This document shows positions 40,700-50,720 of a DNA stretch of 64,000 nucleotides, piece after piece (the first letter of the stretch is position 1; every line of letters begins with the position of its first letter). Both the position numbers and the translations under genes were made by a program. The notes under the pieces were generated by a model. That model ran no database searches. It saw only the letters and a program-made list of their open reading frames with translations, and had not been told where the DNA came from. The stretch is from Peptococcaceae bacterium CEB3 (GTDB taxonomy: Bacteria; Bacillota; Desulfitobacteriia; Desulfitobacteriales; Desulfitobacteriaceae), in assembly GCA_001029295.1 (NCBI GenBank), contig LDXJ01000063.1, forward strand, positions 434,001-498,000, written 5' to 3'.

Positions 40700-41568
40700 A
40701 TATAAGGTTTGTGAAGAATGAAGCAGGTGCTAATCGACAGCTGCTTATGGAATACACCGCGCGGCTTACAGGCATAGGTGACGATCTTTGGGAGGAGCAT
40801 ATTTTGAATGGGGTACATTACAATATCCTTTCAAACAATGCTGAAATCGGTTATTTCACAGACAGCGACGCATGGAAAAAGAGCGTTGGCATCGCGGAGT
40901 GCAAACCCGGCAGTCAAATGGTATCTTGAACAGCGCTGCCCGGAATGTGCGCCTCTTATAACTGAGCTCACTGCAAATGCGCCCACGACTTCCAGCACAG
41001 AGCAAATCCGAGAAGCAGAGGTCCACGCGATGATTGGCGTGGAGGACTTTGTTGTCTACACCACGCCGGAGGTCATGGCAGAAAAGTGCGATTTCATACG
41101 CGGGTGGAGCAAGGAGCGTCTGTTTGAACTTGCTGACTCAGCAGGAAAAACCGTGCTTGACGTCGGTGCGGGTTCCGGGCGGCTGACTTTCGCCGCGCTG
41201 AAAAATCGGCATGGGTTTATGCGAGCGAGCCCTTCGGGACGCTGCGTGAGTTTATGCGTGACAAAATCAAGCGTGAGGGCATTAAGAACATCCGAGTGCT
41301 GGACGGTCTTGTCACAGAGCTTCCTTTCCCAGACGATACATTTGACATCGTGATGTCTGGTCACGTCGTCGGCGATGATTGGGACGCTGAGCTTGCTGAA
41401 ATCACCCGTATCTGTAGGCCCGGAGGCTGGCTGCTTGACTGCCCCGGCGACTCCGAGCGGGATTTAAAACCAAAGCCAGAGCTTACGAGTTGTGGCTGGG
41501 AAGAAATCCATTATGTCGGCAGCTTCGGGAAAGACGTTTACATTCACCGCAAGCAGGTAGCCAAGTAA
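40696..41568 (+). pseudogene. GNAT N-terminal remnant joined to a frameshifted SAM methyltransferase
   Basis: From 40696 about 55 residues match the start of a GNAT acetyltransferase (RFVKNEAGANRQLLMEYTAR), then switch at about IGYFT to sequence of a class I methyltransferase. That part is spread over three frames: ending at 40929, resuming in another frame with EQRCPECAPLITELTANAPT and the SAM-binding VLDVGAGSGRLTF, then breaking near 41205 before YASEPFGTLREFMRDKIKRE. The last frame ends at 41568 (TELPFPDDTFDIVMSGHVVG). One lost base near 41200 explains the second break. I take it as a dead gene. Confidence 0.8.
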
Positions 41569-41637
41569 AGCAAGCTCTTATGACACCACAGGCAAGGGAG
41601 ATTGACTTCTCCTTTGCCTGTGGTTTTAATACAGTAA

Positions 41638-43932
41638 TCACCTTATATCGACCAATACACGGTTAATGTTGCGGATTTCAATAGGAACTAAGTTTTGATA
41701 TTTCTGGAGGATAGCATCATACAAAGCACCGCCGTACTTAGGGGCATCAATAGTTATAGCTGTAAAATACTTAATCTTCTGCGTATCGAATCCATTACGC
41801 CCGATGGCGTGCAGTGTTAATGCGGGATTCAATATCGAAGAACCCCTCATTTTTACGAGTTTTCTGGTTACGGTATCCCATTTCAAATCCACAGCCCGCA
41901 AATCCGTCTCATCCCAATATTTTTTGGCGGGATGGCTCACTGGAAATTACGACTTGGCATAACCATTATCCAATAAACCCTTTACCTGCATAACATGGTC
42001 GGGCTTGAGCAAGTTAAGCTTTTTGCTTGAAAAGCCTTTTTTGGTAAAGTTATAGGTCATATCATGAGGAATAAAAACATCCTCAATACAGTTACATGAA
42101 TAAGCATCAGGATCGTTTACATTTGGATTGACGATAGTCGAGATAGTCCATGTTATGGTGACATTTCCTTTAACATCATTAATCATTGGAGCGAAAATAG
42201 GTAATCTGACTGTTTGCGAAGAATCAAGTACGCCGGAATATAGGATTGTGACTTTGTTATCTTCGCAATTAATAATATCGTCGACATTATCAAGGCAAAA
42301 TCCAAATCCCTGTTCATCCTGCGTTAATGCGTCACACTTTTGTGCGGTGTGAATTAATAAGGTGCGGCCAATATGTGGAATAATTCTGTTGCTCTTGGCC
42401 ATTAGCTTTCCAATTTTATGTACCGCAAATGGAGATGCGAAGCTTGTCCCTGCCGAGGTAGATAAAGTATTGGCTTTTGCTCCGACTAATACAAAAGGTC
42501 TATCAAGACTTCCACCAAACTCAAGTATATCGGGCTTAATCTTTGCGCCTTCTCTGCCTTCGCCGATACAGCTATATGATGCACGTGTTTTTGAGCCATC
42601 GGCGGCATAGGTATATGCTCCGATACCCAGCCCATTAACCATATCCGATGGTGACTGAACTCGGTTATGCGGATAATCGCATTCGCCGTCATTTCCAACC
42701 GCAACACAAATTAAAGGGTTTATATCACCATCGGCGACTTTATAGGTCAACAAGTCGAGAACGTAGGTAAATCGGCTTATGCTGTCGTCTACGATTGCTC
42801 CTACAGGACCGAATGACAGGTTGTATAATTTAATGGTGGTGCGTCCTTTTATAACATCCTCAATAGCATCGATAGCCTCGTAAAGCTCAAAATCAAAACG
42901 ATCCTTTACTGGCAATACGCGATAGCTCTCAACTGATACGGGCGGTATTTCCAATTTATCTGTCGAACTACATCCGGCAAGGTTTCCGTATAAAACCGTT
43001 CCGCAAACACCAGTACCATGTTCAACACAACCGGCATCCTCCGGTTCAGAGACACAGTCGACGGCGGTCACATATTTGGACAACAAAGGCACGTTTTCGG
43101 CAACGCCGCCATCAAATACACCGACAGTGATTTTTGACTTCTTCTTTGCATCCGGCGCTTGAGGCGCGCTATTTGACGGCAACGTTCTTATGGGAGCAAT
43201 ACTGACTTGCCCCATTGGATGAATAGCTCTTAAAGGGTTTAGCGCCGATATTTTTGCTACTTCATCCTTGGAGCAAATCGCAGAAACAAAGGTTGGACCG
43301 TCATGGTAACTACGGATAATCATGCGGTCTTCCGGTAATTTGCTCGTGCTGCGAAAAAGAGAAATCATTTCATCTGTTTCGCTAGCCATGGGATGCAATA
43401 CTATTTCAACAGTTCCAGAATCCCAATCGTCGGGAAACCCCATAATTTTCTCATCCCGGGAAAGAAGATCCATAGAGCGAATAGAGCCTATCTGGTTTCT
43501 CCATGATTCAACATTATCTTTGAGGCCTTTTTCCAAAGTGGTTTTTAAATTACTTAATCCCTGATCCGTTGCCTTAACAAAATATAGCTTTGCGTCTGTA
43601 TCTTCTTCAAATTCGGTTGTGGCGTTAATTTTATATTTCCTGCCGCCGACGATTTCTAAGCTTCTATCGCCAGGAATAATCGAAGTAGGAACGTAAGATT
43701 TCGCCTCAAATTTCGGCTCCATACGGACACATATTACTTTTTCGTCCATGAATATTTCTTCTTGCTTCTGTACCCGCTCAAAAATCTGATCAATGTAGTG
43801 AATCATGTTTTGCTTTGCAATTGGATATTCATTAGGAATTTTCTTTTCCATAGGGCCGGCTTTCTTTCTAATTGGTTCAACATATAGCTCGCCATTAGCG
43901 ATTATGGGATGTTTTTCATTCGGCATGCTCAT
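41638..43932 (-). pseudogene. ietS: Subtilisin-like S8 protease, IetS-like, with an in-frame stop near the C terminus
   Basis: 661 residues run from 43932 to a TAA at 41947-41949; the same frame continues (FPVSHPAKKYWDETDLRAVD) for about 102 more codons to 41638, so the full protein was about 764 residues and one nonsense codon splits it. Catalytic triad segments are intact in the first part: VGVFDGGVAENVPLL (Asp), VEHGTGVCGTVLYG (His), SAGTSFASPFAVHKIGKL (Ser). The start overlaps the AAA gene by 17 bp. A subtilisin-like protease with an AAA ATPase matches the IetAS antiphage system. The truncated form may still be active. Confidence 0.8.
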
Positions 43933-45040
43933 CGTCCCCCTTTCTGTTTACACTGAGATATCTTGAGACAGTGGTCGATGGTATTTGGGTTATCATAGAG
44001 ATATCTCTTAAGCTCAAGCTGGAAGATTCTATTTTTAGTATTCTGCAGATATTAATCTTATCTTCTTTTGTTGCCAAAGGCTTTATTTTGTATAATTCCG
44101 ATAATGCAATTATTTGTAGCGGTTCGTCTGGGCTCAGGAATGCTCTCCGTTTCATATGCTCGCTTAGCTTACATATATCAGCGGCATTTATATCTTTCGT
44201 GTGCTTGACTAAATAATCCAAAGTATCTCTCTTCAAATTATCTCCGAATTTCCCGAGATGCCTAATTAGTAAAGACCGGCGTTCACGCTCATCGGGCATG
44301 GAAATGGTTAAGGTTCGGTCAAATCGCCTCCATATAGCTTTATCAAGAAGCTCAGGATGGTTAGTGGCGCCGATAATTACACAGGAGGAAGGACAGTCCT
44401 CCAATTCCTTTAATAGCACATTTACTAAGCGCTTCAATTCGCCTAAATCACCAGCATCATCTCTCCGCTTTGCGATGGCATCCAATTCGTCTAAGAACAA
44501 GATGGTTCTCTGTGATCTCGCGTAATCGAAAATGTTTCGAATATTCTGGCCAGTCCTTCCAAGATAACTTGAAATTGATGACGCTAGGTCAAGTGTTACT
44601 ATCGGTGTTTTTAACCGATATGCAAGCCAATAAGCAATATAAGTTTTGCCGACTCCGGGAGGGCCATTAAGCAATATGCTGTTAGGTGGAACGATATCTT
44701 CCCTTAGAAAATCTTTGAGCATTTGTCTTTCCTTGATAAAATCCTCAAGTTGCTGTCCGGTAAAATCTCCCAAGATCGGATCTGGAATCTCAATCGGCTC
44801 TTCGATTTTTACAAGGGAATATCTCGTTTCCTTATCGACTGGCAATGGCTGCATATCAATTGAGCGGGTTACAGAGCTATCAAGTCTTGAATAGGCTAAT
44901 GCTTTGGTTATTTCCTCGGCGGCAGCAGGGTAGTCTTTTTTTATTTTCCTTGCAATCATGAGCGCTGTCGCTTCAATGTTCTTTTTATCGGCTTCCAAGC
45001 TTGAACGGACAAGTTTGGGAATTAAGTCAAATACGTTCAT
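43916..45040 (-). CDS. ietA: AAA ATPase, IetA-like, partner of the S8 protease
   Basis: 374 residues from ATG 45040 with AAGGAG 8 bases upstream. N-terminal helical region (1-90), AAA+ core with Walker A LLNGPPGVGKTYIAYWLAYR near residue 125, Walker B TILFLDELDAIAKR, sensor and arginine residues (GATNHPELLDKAIWRRFDRT), and a C-terminal HTH-like tail SLRDISMITQIPSTTVSRYL. In the IetAS pair (AAA ATPase plus subtilisin-like protease), found first as a plasmid stability locus and later as antiphage, this is IetA. The AT-rich pair is the probable cargo of the island. Confidence 0.8.
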   Translation of the reverse strand: MNVFDLIPKLVRSSLEADKKNIEATALMIARKIKKDYPAAAEEITKALAYSRLDSSVTRSIDMQPLPVDKETRYSLVKIEEPIEIPDPILGDFTGQQLEDFIKERQMLKDFLREDIVPPNSILLNGPPGVGKTYIAYWLAYRLKTPIVTLDLASSISSYLGRTGQNIRNIFDYARSQRTILFLDELDAIAKRRDDAGDLGELKRLVNVLLKELEDCPSSCVIIGATNHPELLDKAIWRRFDRTLTISMPDERERRSLLIRHLGKFGDNLKRDTLDYLVKHTKDINAADICKLSEHMKRRAFLSPDEPLQIIALSELYKIKPLATKEDKINICRILKIESSSLSLRDISMITQIPSTTVSRYLSVNRKGDDEHAE

Positions 45041-45277
45041 CTGTTCCACTCCTTGTAACATTATAGTTTTGGCACAGTTATATAATAGCCTTAGATTGAG
45101 GGAATGTCAATAGATGTTGTTCCAATTAACAGAGTATATTAAAAGTGGTACAGAAAATAAGCGCGAGGAAAGGGTCGAGATTTCGAAGGAAATACTATAT
45201 TGTGCGATTGCTTGTACCGTGCTATCATCCATAGATTAGCCAAGGGACTTGTAATCATTCACTGAGGTGACGATACC

Positions 45278-45330
45278 TTTAGGATCTTGTGCCACATGGC
45301 GTGCAGGTTCAAGTCCTGTCGCCCGCACCA
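45278..45330. repeat. 53-bp right direct repeat, partial tRNA-Leu copy (attR)
   Basis: Copy of the tRNA-Leu 3' half with the same length as 37029-37081. Only the anticodon loop onward is present, so no functional tRNA is encoded. The chromosome resumes after CCA at 45330; 45331-45537 has no gene. Confidence 0.9.
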
Positions 45331-45476
45331 AAAAAGGCGCCATCTGTATGATAAAAGGAACTTTATCGATAGGTGGTTTTTGTTTTGCCCGAAAGTCCAG
45401 TAATGTTGCCGGATGCGTTGATAAAGGAGTAACCCTTGCGATTGCACCCGATGGGTTATGGTCACGCTGAAAGTGG

Positions 45477-45505
45477 TTTACATAAAAAGGTCTTTTGGCT
45501 ATAAT
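45477..45505 (+). promoter_or_regulatory. Promoter of the DUF4143 ATPase gene
   Basis: TTTACA (45477-45482) and a perfect TATAAT (45500-45505) with a 17-base spacer, 39 bp before the start codon. Confidence 0.85.
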
Positions 45506-45543
45506 AATATTAGATATTAAATTGGTCAAAGGGGGCCTTGTTT

Positions 45544-46767
45544 GTGTACATACGCCGCCATATGGAGGATACCGTTAATAAAATTGCGAGGATGTTTGGC
45601 GCGGTTTTAGTGACCGGTCCCCGTCAGGTTGGTAAAACCACGCTTTTGCACATGGTTACCGAAGGCATGACTTATGTCACGCTGGACGATCCCTTACTCC
45701 TGCAGTCAGCCAGAGAGGAGCCGGGAACGTTTTGCAGGAACGTGTCCTTGCCGGCATTTATTGACGAGGTCCAGTATGCACCCACCCTGTTTCCGCACAT
45801 CAAAATGTCTATCGACAGGGAAAAAAAGAAAGGGCAGTTTTTCCTGTCCGGCTCGCAACAGTTCAAGATGATGAAAAATGTAGGCGAGTCCTTGGCGGGG
45901 CGCATCGGTATCCTCAGTCTGCTGGGGCTTTCGCTGCGTGAAATCAGTGGAACCCGCTTTGATAAACCTTTTATCCCCACCTCTGGGTACTTTGCGGAAA
46001 GAGGCCGGGACTTAAAGAAAACGACCTATAAGCAGATTTGGCAGATCATACACCGGGGCAGTATGCCGGAGTTGCACGCCAACCCAGAGATTGACTGGCA
46101 GATGTTCTATGGAGCCTACACAAAGTCCTACATTGAGAGAGACGTGCGGGAACTCACCCAAGTGGGTGATGAAGTAAAGTTCCTAAAATTCATCACGGTC
46201 ATGGCGGCTTCCACTGGGCAATTGCTAAACCTCGCTTCCGTCTGCCGGGATATAGGTGTCAGTCAGCCCACCGCACATCGTTGGCTCTCTATTTTGCAGA
46301 CCTCCAATCTGGTCTACTTGTTGCAGCCCTATTCCAACAATTTGACAAAACGGGCTGTCAAGACGCCCAAAGTGTATTTTCTGGACACAGGGCTGGCCGC
46401 CTACCTGACAAGGTGGAATACACCGGATGTGATGCAAAACGGGGCGATGGCCGGGGCCTTCTTTGAAACCTTCGTGATAGCCGAGATCATTAAAAGTTAC
46501 TTCAACGCGGGCGTCCTCGAACCGCCTCTCTTCTTTTATCGCGATAAAGAACAGAATGAGATAGACCTGATCATTTCTGAAAACGGGGTACTTTATCCGA
46601 TTGAAGTCAAAAAGTATGCCGACCCGAGTCGCAAAGACGTCGAGGCGTTTTCGGTGTTGGACAAAATCAGCGGGGTTGTGCGGGGCCCCGGTGGCGTCAT
46701 TTGTCTGTATGAAGACCTGGTCGGGCTGAAAGATGATGACAGAGTGATACCGGTAACGATGATTTGA
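45544..46767 (+). CDS. ATP-binding protein, AAA_14/DUF4143 family
   Basis: 407 residues from GTG 45544; AAAGGGGG at 45528 is 8 bases upstream, too close for the TTG at 45538. Walker A GPRQVGKTTLLHM near residue 26, Walker B FIDEVQYAPTLFPHIK near 73, then a DUF4143 C-terminal domain with YFLDTGLAAYLTRWN near 280 and an archaeal-Holliday-junction-resolvase-like EIDLIISENGVLYPIEVKKY (about 340-360) carrying the PD-(D/E)xK pattern E...D...ExK. The family is widespread, often mobile, and of unknown function. It lies just outside the island's right repeat. Confidence 0.88.
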   Translation: MYIRRHMEDTVNKIARMFGAVLVTGPRQVGKTTLLHMVTEGMTYVTLDDPLLLQSAREEPGTFCRNVSLPAFIDEVQYAPTLFPHIKMSIDREKKKGQFFLSGSQQFKMMKNVGESLAGRIGILSLLGLSLREISGTRFDKPFIPTSGYFAERGRDLKKTTYKQIWQIIHRGSMPELHANPEIDWQMFYGAYTKSYIERDVRELTQVGDEVKFLKFITVMAASTGQLLNLASVCRDIGVSQPTAHRWLSILQTSNLVYLLQPYSNNLTKRAVKTPKVYFLDTGLAAYLTRWNTPDVMQNGAMAGAFFETFVIAEIIKSYFNAGVLEPPLFFYRDKEQNEIDLIISENGVLYPIEVKKYADPSRKDVEAFSVLDKISGVVRGPGGVICLYEDLVGLKDDDRVIPVTMI

Positions 46768-46784
46768 GCAAGGATGTCTACAAT

Positions 46785-47579
46785 TTACGCGTTGCGAAAG
46801 CGGCTGAGAAACTCTTGGGTGCGTTGGTTGTGCGGGTTGCCAAACAAAGCTTGCGGAGGCCCCTGCTCCACTATTGAACCTTCCATGAAGATCACCCTGT
46901 CCGCGACTTCTTGAGCAAAAGCCATCTCATGAGTAATCACCAGCATTGTCATATTTCCCTCTTCGGCGATCTCTTTTAGAACAAGAAGAACTTCGCCGAC
47001 CATTTCAGGGTCAAGGGCAGAAGTAACTTCATCAAATACCATGACTTTGGGGTGCATGACCAAAGCCCTGGCGATAGCTACTCGTTGTTGCTGTCCACCC
47101 GACAATTGCCGGGGATAGTTATCAAGTTTTGCCTCGAGGCCAACTTTCTTGAGCATACTAATCGCTTGTTCTTTAGCTTTGTCTTTTGGGATACCTAACA
47201 CATGCACCGGTGCTTCCATGACGTTTCTCAAAATTGTCATGTGCGGAAAAAGATTAAACTGCTGAAACACCATCCCCGCGTTGCCGCGAACTTTACGTAA
47301 ATGCTTTTCATCCGCAGGTACCAGTTCTCCTTTTACAGTCTTGTGCCACAGCATCTCCCCGTCGATCTCAATAGTGCCGGACGTTGGTTTTTCCAAGGTT
47401 ACCAACATTCGCCCTAAGGTCGTCTTTCCTGACCCACTCGGCCCAATCACAGCCACTTTTTCCGAGGGGGCAATTTCAAGGTTAATGTCTGTTAATACTT
47501 TCAAATCGCCGAATGACTTGCAGATGTTCCGATAGCGGACCATGGGCTGAACCTTCGCAGTTTCCGCATTCGTGTTCAT
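46785..47579 (-). CDS. ehuA: Polar amino acid / ectoine ABC transporter ATP-binding protein EhuA-like
   Basis: 264 residues from ATG 47579 with GGAGG 7-8 bases upstream; a longer frame from 47630 has no site. Walker [14 protein letters not shown] near residue 43, Q loop [10 protein letters not shown], signature [15 protein letters not shown], Walker [15 protein letters not shown] loop ITHEMAF. It powers the importer whose permeases and binding protein lie upstream on the same strand, in the order ehuB-ehuC-ehuD-ehuA known for ectoine uptake. Substrate (ectoine, histidine or glutamine) is inferred. Confidence 0.85.
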   Translation of the reverse strand: MNTNAETAKVQPMVRYRNICKSFGDLKVLTDINLEIAPSEKVAVIGPSGSGKTTLGRMLVTLEKPTSGTIEIDGEMLWHKTVKGELVPADEKHLRKVRGNAGMVFQQFNLFPHMTILRNVMEAPVHVLGIPKDKAKEQAISMLKKVGLEAKLDNYPRQLSGGQQQRVAIARALVMHPKVMVFDEVTSALDPEMVGEVLLVLKEIAEEGNMTMLVITHEMAFAQEVADRVIFMEGSIVEQGPPQALFGNPHNQRTQEFLSRFRNA

Positions 47580-47668
47580 GTTGTTTCCTCCAATGGTTAG
47601 TCCAAATTTCTCCAATAATCCATAACCCATAACCCATAATCCGTCTACGATGTTCGTTGGGTGAGGCC

Positions 47669-48325
47669 TTATTTTAAGTGTTGATTCAAACGGACATTGA
47701 CCTGTTGTACAATTAGGGATAAAAGATTGCTCGTTATCAGAAACAAGAAACCCACCATGGTTATCGGCTCAAGATAGCGAAATGAATTATCGCCAATGAT
47801 TTTGGCCCTCTCCAAAACTTCCACCAGGGTAATGGCTGAAAGCAAGGGGGTGTCCTTGAGCAAGGCAATCAAGTAGTTGCCAAACACAGGAATCAAGGGA
47901 GGAACCGCTTGAGGTATGATAATCGTCAGCCAGGTACGCAGACGGGAAAAATTCAGGACATTCGCCGCTTCCCACTGCCCTTTCGGTACGGACTCGATCC
48001 CGGCCCGATACACTTCTGACAAATAGGTACTGTAATGGAGACCGAGTGTTAAAACTCCGGCAAGAAAGGGAGTTAAAACTAAGCCGAACTTGGGAAAAAC
48101 ATAAAACACAAAATACAACTGGGCAAGTAATGGGGTACTCCTGACAAATTCCACGATTGCTCCCACGGCGAGGGCCAGAGGTTTAACCCCCGAACGCTTC
48201 GCCATAGCAAACAGTAAACCAAGAATACAAGCAAGCAGAAAAGCAACAAATGTCGCACTGATTGTAATGCGTAATGCGGCTATTAGCTGAGGCAGTACGG
48301 AAAGAGCAAATTGCCAATTCCACAT
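47669..48325 (-). CDS. ehuD: Amino acid ABC transporter permease EhuD-like
   Basis: 218 residues, five or so membrane helices, with the HisMQ-family EAA loop [20 protein letters not shown] near residue 118. It forms the membrane channel with the EhuC-like protein, starting 2 bp after that gene's stop. The ATPase gene follows 89 bp downstream. Named by the ehuBCDA layout and the binding protein; a glutamine/histidine-type importer is the alternative. Confidence 0.85.
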   Translation of the reverse strand: MWNWQFALSVLPQLIAALRITISATFVAFLLACILGLLFAMAKRSGVKPLALAVGAIVEFVRSTPLLAQLYFVFYVFPKFGLVLTPFLAGVLTLGLHYSTYLSEVYRAGIESVPKGQWEAANVLNFSRLRTWLTIIIPQAVPPLIPVFGNYLIALLKDTPLLSAITLVEVLERAKIIGDNSFRYLEPITMVGFLFLITSNLLSLIVQQVNVRLNQHLK

Positions 48326-48327
48326 AG

Positions 48328-48975
48328 TTATGCCCTCCCCACGGTGATTTTGCGTTCAAGCCAGCGCACACCCAAAGTAAGGGGATAGGCAAGACAAAAA
48401 TAAATCACCAGTACTAAGCCAAAGACCTCAGTTGTGCGTAGCGTGGTATTCTGAATCATTTTCCCCTGAAACATAAGATCATTGAGGGTTATGAGAGATA
48501 CTAAGGCAGTTGATTTTAGCAATTCAATTAGGTTATTGCCGAATGTCGGAATCATGATCATGAAGGCCTGGGGTAAAATTATACGCCATGTGATTTGAGA
48601 GGGCTTCATATTGAGGACTACCCCCGCTTCAGTTTGACCTTTGGGAATGGCCAGAACCGAACTGCGGACAACCTCTGAGCCGTAAGCTCCAAAGTTCATG
48701 CCCAAAATAAGAATTCCCGCCGCGAGAGCGGAAATGTTTACGTTAAAAAGCGGAAGGACAAAGTATACCCAAAAAAGTTGCACGAGTAAAGAAGTGCCGC
48801 GGAAGAATTCCGTATAAATTATAGCTATGGCTCGCAGCGGCCAAAACTTGGCCATGCGTGAAAACCCGACAATAAAAGAAATCACAAAAGCCAGTAATGC
48901 CGCAAATACGGTCAACTCGATTGTTACCACAGTGCCACGCAACAACTGCACTAAAATATTAAAAGGCGGGTGCAC
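48328..48975 (-). CDS. ehuC: Amino acid ABC transporter permease EhuC-like
   Basis: 215 residues from GTG, with GAGGAG 9 bases upstream. HisMQ family: N-terminal LLRGTVVTIELTVFAALLAF, YTEFFRGTSLLVQLFWVYF, and the EAA loop EAGVVLNMKPSQITWRIILP near residue 116. It is the first permease of the importer, 241 bp downstream of the binding-protein gene. Confidence 0.85.
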   Translation of the reverse strand: MHPPFNILVQLLRGTVVTIELTVFAALLAFVISFIVGFSRMAKFWPLRAIAIIYTEFFRGTSLLVQLFWVYFVLPLFNVNISALAAGILILGMNFGAYGSEVVRSSVLAIPKGQTEAGVVLNMKPSQITWRIILPQAFMIMIPTFGNNLIELLKSTALVSLITLNDLMFQGKMIQNTTLRTTEVFGLVLVIYFCLAYPLTLGVRWLERKITVGRA

Positions 48976-49216
48976 ATAACCACGCTCCTCAATTTCCGCC
49001 GCCTAAGCTTGATAGACAAGGCCTTCAATAAGTGATCGTTGCGTGATCCGCCGTCTTTGTAAACAAGTAACAAAAAACTTTGGAGCACGCAACGACAGAC
49101 TCCGAGTAGCTTAGTGAATAAGATATTTGGAGTTTTAGATGGTTTCCCAATTATCCCCAATTATCCTCAGTTATTCCCAATTACAAGCAAACGAATTAAT
49201 CATTAAGATTTAGCCA

Positions 49217-50104
49217 TTAAGATTGTTTTTGCAGAACTTGTTGTACCGTAATTCCCTTGGGCAGGTTATCTTTGGTGAAGCCGAATGGCTCAATGATCTT
49301 GAGTAATTCTCCCGATTTCTCTAACTTAGCCAACTCTTCGTTATAAGCCTTACGGAAATCATTATCATTCTTTCTGAATACCGCGGCTCCGTAACCGACA
49401 ATGCTCTTTCCGTTGATCACAGGTTGAGTAAAGTTTTGAACTTCTTCGATTTTAGGATCATTGGCTGCCTTTAAGATAGCAAGCAAAGATGGACCGGTCA
49501 TTGTTATAACGTTTACCCGGCCAGCCTGAAGAGCCGCTAAGGCAGAGGGTTGATCCGGAACCGTCACGATCTGGGAAGTTTTTACACCCGATCCGGTCAG
49601 GTAGTTGTTTTCGATTCCGCCAGCCATAACGCCAACCTTGACTTTAGGATTGGCGGCAATATCTTTATAACTGTGGAGGTTATACGGATTCCCTGCTTTA
49701 ACTGCAATCGCTTCTCCCATTTGGTAATCCGGATTGGCGAAGGCAGCTTCCTTAGCCCGGGCAGGCGTGATAAACATTCCGGCAGTAATTATATCAAAAC
49801 GATGGGCATTCAAACCGGGAATAAGGGAGCCAAATTCGGTAAGGACACCATTCATTTCCTTAATCCCCAGGTTTTTGAGAATCGTCCGGGCAACTTCCAC
49901 AGATTCACCGGTGAGTTTGCCGTTGGGAGTAGCGTAAGCATAAGGTTTTTCATTAGCAAAACCGACGGTAATGTATCCCTGCTTTTTGGCTTTTTCCAAA
50001 GTTGTTTGTTGGGCACTGTTCGTGGGGTTGCCGCCGCATCCAACCAGGGAAAATATCAAGACCGGGATTAAAGCCAAAGAGACAATAAAAGCACTTTTCT
50101 TCAT
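49217..50104 (-). CDS. ehuB: Substrate-binding lipoprotein EhuB-like
   Basis: 295 residues. Lipoprotein signal MKKSAFIVSLALIPVLIFSL followed by VGCGG, whose Cys would be lipidated. Type 2 periplasmic-binding fold with GFANEKPYAYATPNGKLTGE near residue 48 and TEFGSLIPGLNAHRFDIITA near 88, the pattern of EhuB, the ectoine/hydroxyectoine binding protein. Ectoine can serve as osmoprotectant or nutrient. AAGGAGGA lies before the start, and a strong promoter lies 278 bp upstream (50382-50410). Confidence 0.8.
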   Translation of the reverse strand: MKKSAFIVSLALIPVLIFSLVGCGGNPTNSAQQTTLEKAKKQGYITVGFANEKPYAYATPNGKLTGESVEVARTILKNLGIKEMNGVLTEFGSLIPGLNAHRFDIITAGMFITPARAKEAAFANPDYQMGEAIAVKAGNPYNLHSYKDIAANPKVKVGVMAGGIENNYLTGSGVKTSQIVTVPDQPSALAALQAGRVNVITMTGPSLLAILKAANDPKIEEVQNFTQPVINGKSIVGYGAAVFRKNDNDFRKAYNEELAKLEKSGELLKIIEPFGFTKDNLPKGITVQQVLQKQS

Positions 50105-50381
50105 AGATATCCTCCTTTTTATCCCTTGTAAATACTGCTTTCTTAACCAGATCTTCTTATCTCAGGTGATAGTTTCATAATTTTATCTCACCTCCCGTAT
50201 TTCGTTTCATCTCCTGTAGTGCTAACACTATGGTTGTCGAAGTTCGCTTTGCTTTAAACTAAATATGTTTCGCGCTTTCGGATGCACTTGAAAATTTAAT
50301 GCAACTTGAAATAAAAGGGCGACAGACTCGTCTTAACCAGACAACTTGCCCTAGTAATATGAGTTGGCATCTGATGATGCC

Positions 50382-50410
50382 ATTTTACTAGTTGAGCATA
50401 GTAATGTCAA
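50382..50410 (-). promoter_or_regulatory. Sigma-70-type promoter of ehuBCDA
   Basis: On the minus strand TTGACA (50410-50405) and TAAAAT (50387-50382) are separated by 17 bases. It leaves a leader of about 270 nt before ehuB. In this leader, a region of imperfect inverted symmetry with GGGC/GCCC ends (about 50316-50350) could form a hairpin. Confidence 0.75.
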
Positions 50411-50574
50411 TGTCAACCTGTAGTGTAGCCCGGACATGTGTAAGTGATTTACCGCAAGCTCAAAGAGCATAATCTGGGTTAGAGGGGTGAGTCCGAGTCA
50501 GCAAAACCAAACCAGTTTTATAGAAAGTTTGCGTGACAAGCCGAAATAATTCGATAAAAACGGCGTCCCGCCCC

Positions 50575-50599
50575 GGTCAGGTCTCAGCCTGGCCTTTTT
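50575..50599 (+). terminator. Terminator-like hairpin upstream of the amino-acid permease
   Basis: GGTCAGG (50575-50581) pairs with CCTGGCC (50588-50594), one G-T pair, followed by T5. No plus-strand gene lies before it in the 616-bp gap 50105-50720, so it may be an attenuator in the leader of the permease gene or a leftover. No riboswitch class was recognised in that gap. Confidence 0.5.
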
Positions 50600-50720
50600 C
50601 CTTGTGGTAGGGGGCATAGCGGTGGATGAAGCTTGTTTACTTTCTAAAATATCTGTATTAATCTAATAAGTAGAATAATAGACACAGCAAATTTTGGCGG
50701 AGGGGAAGGAGAAAGATTAG

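Larger units (their letters stand above)
37029..45330. mobile_element. 8.25-kb decayed genomic island in tRNA-Leu carrying an IetAS-like defence pair
   Basis: Bounded by 53-bp direct repeats of the tRNA 3' half. Contents: two broken large serine recombinases on the minus strand, a leader-controlled rsgA copy, a broken GNAT/methyltransferase, a subtilisin-like protease with an internal stop and its AAA ATPase. Codon and base usage in 41.6-45.1 kb is AT-rich compared with the flanks. The decay of the recombinases suggests the island is no longer mobile on its own. Confidence 0.85.

Noticed and set aside
45278-45330. Second tRNA-Leu gene
   Set aside because: Only the 3' half is present; the acceptor 5' strand and D arm are missing, and the variable arm has mismatches. 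It is an attachment-site copy.
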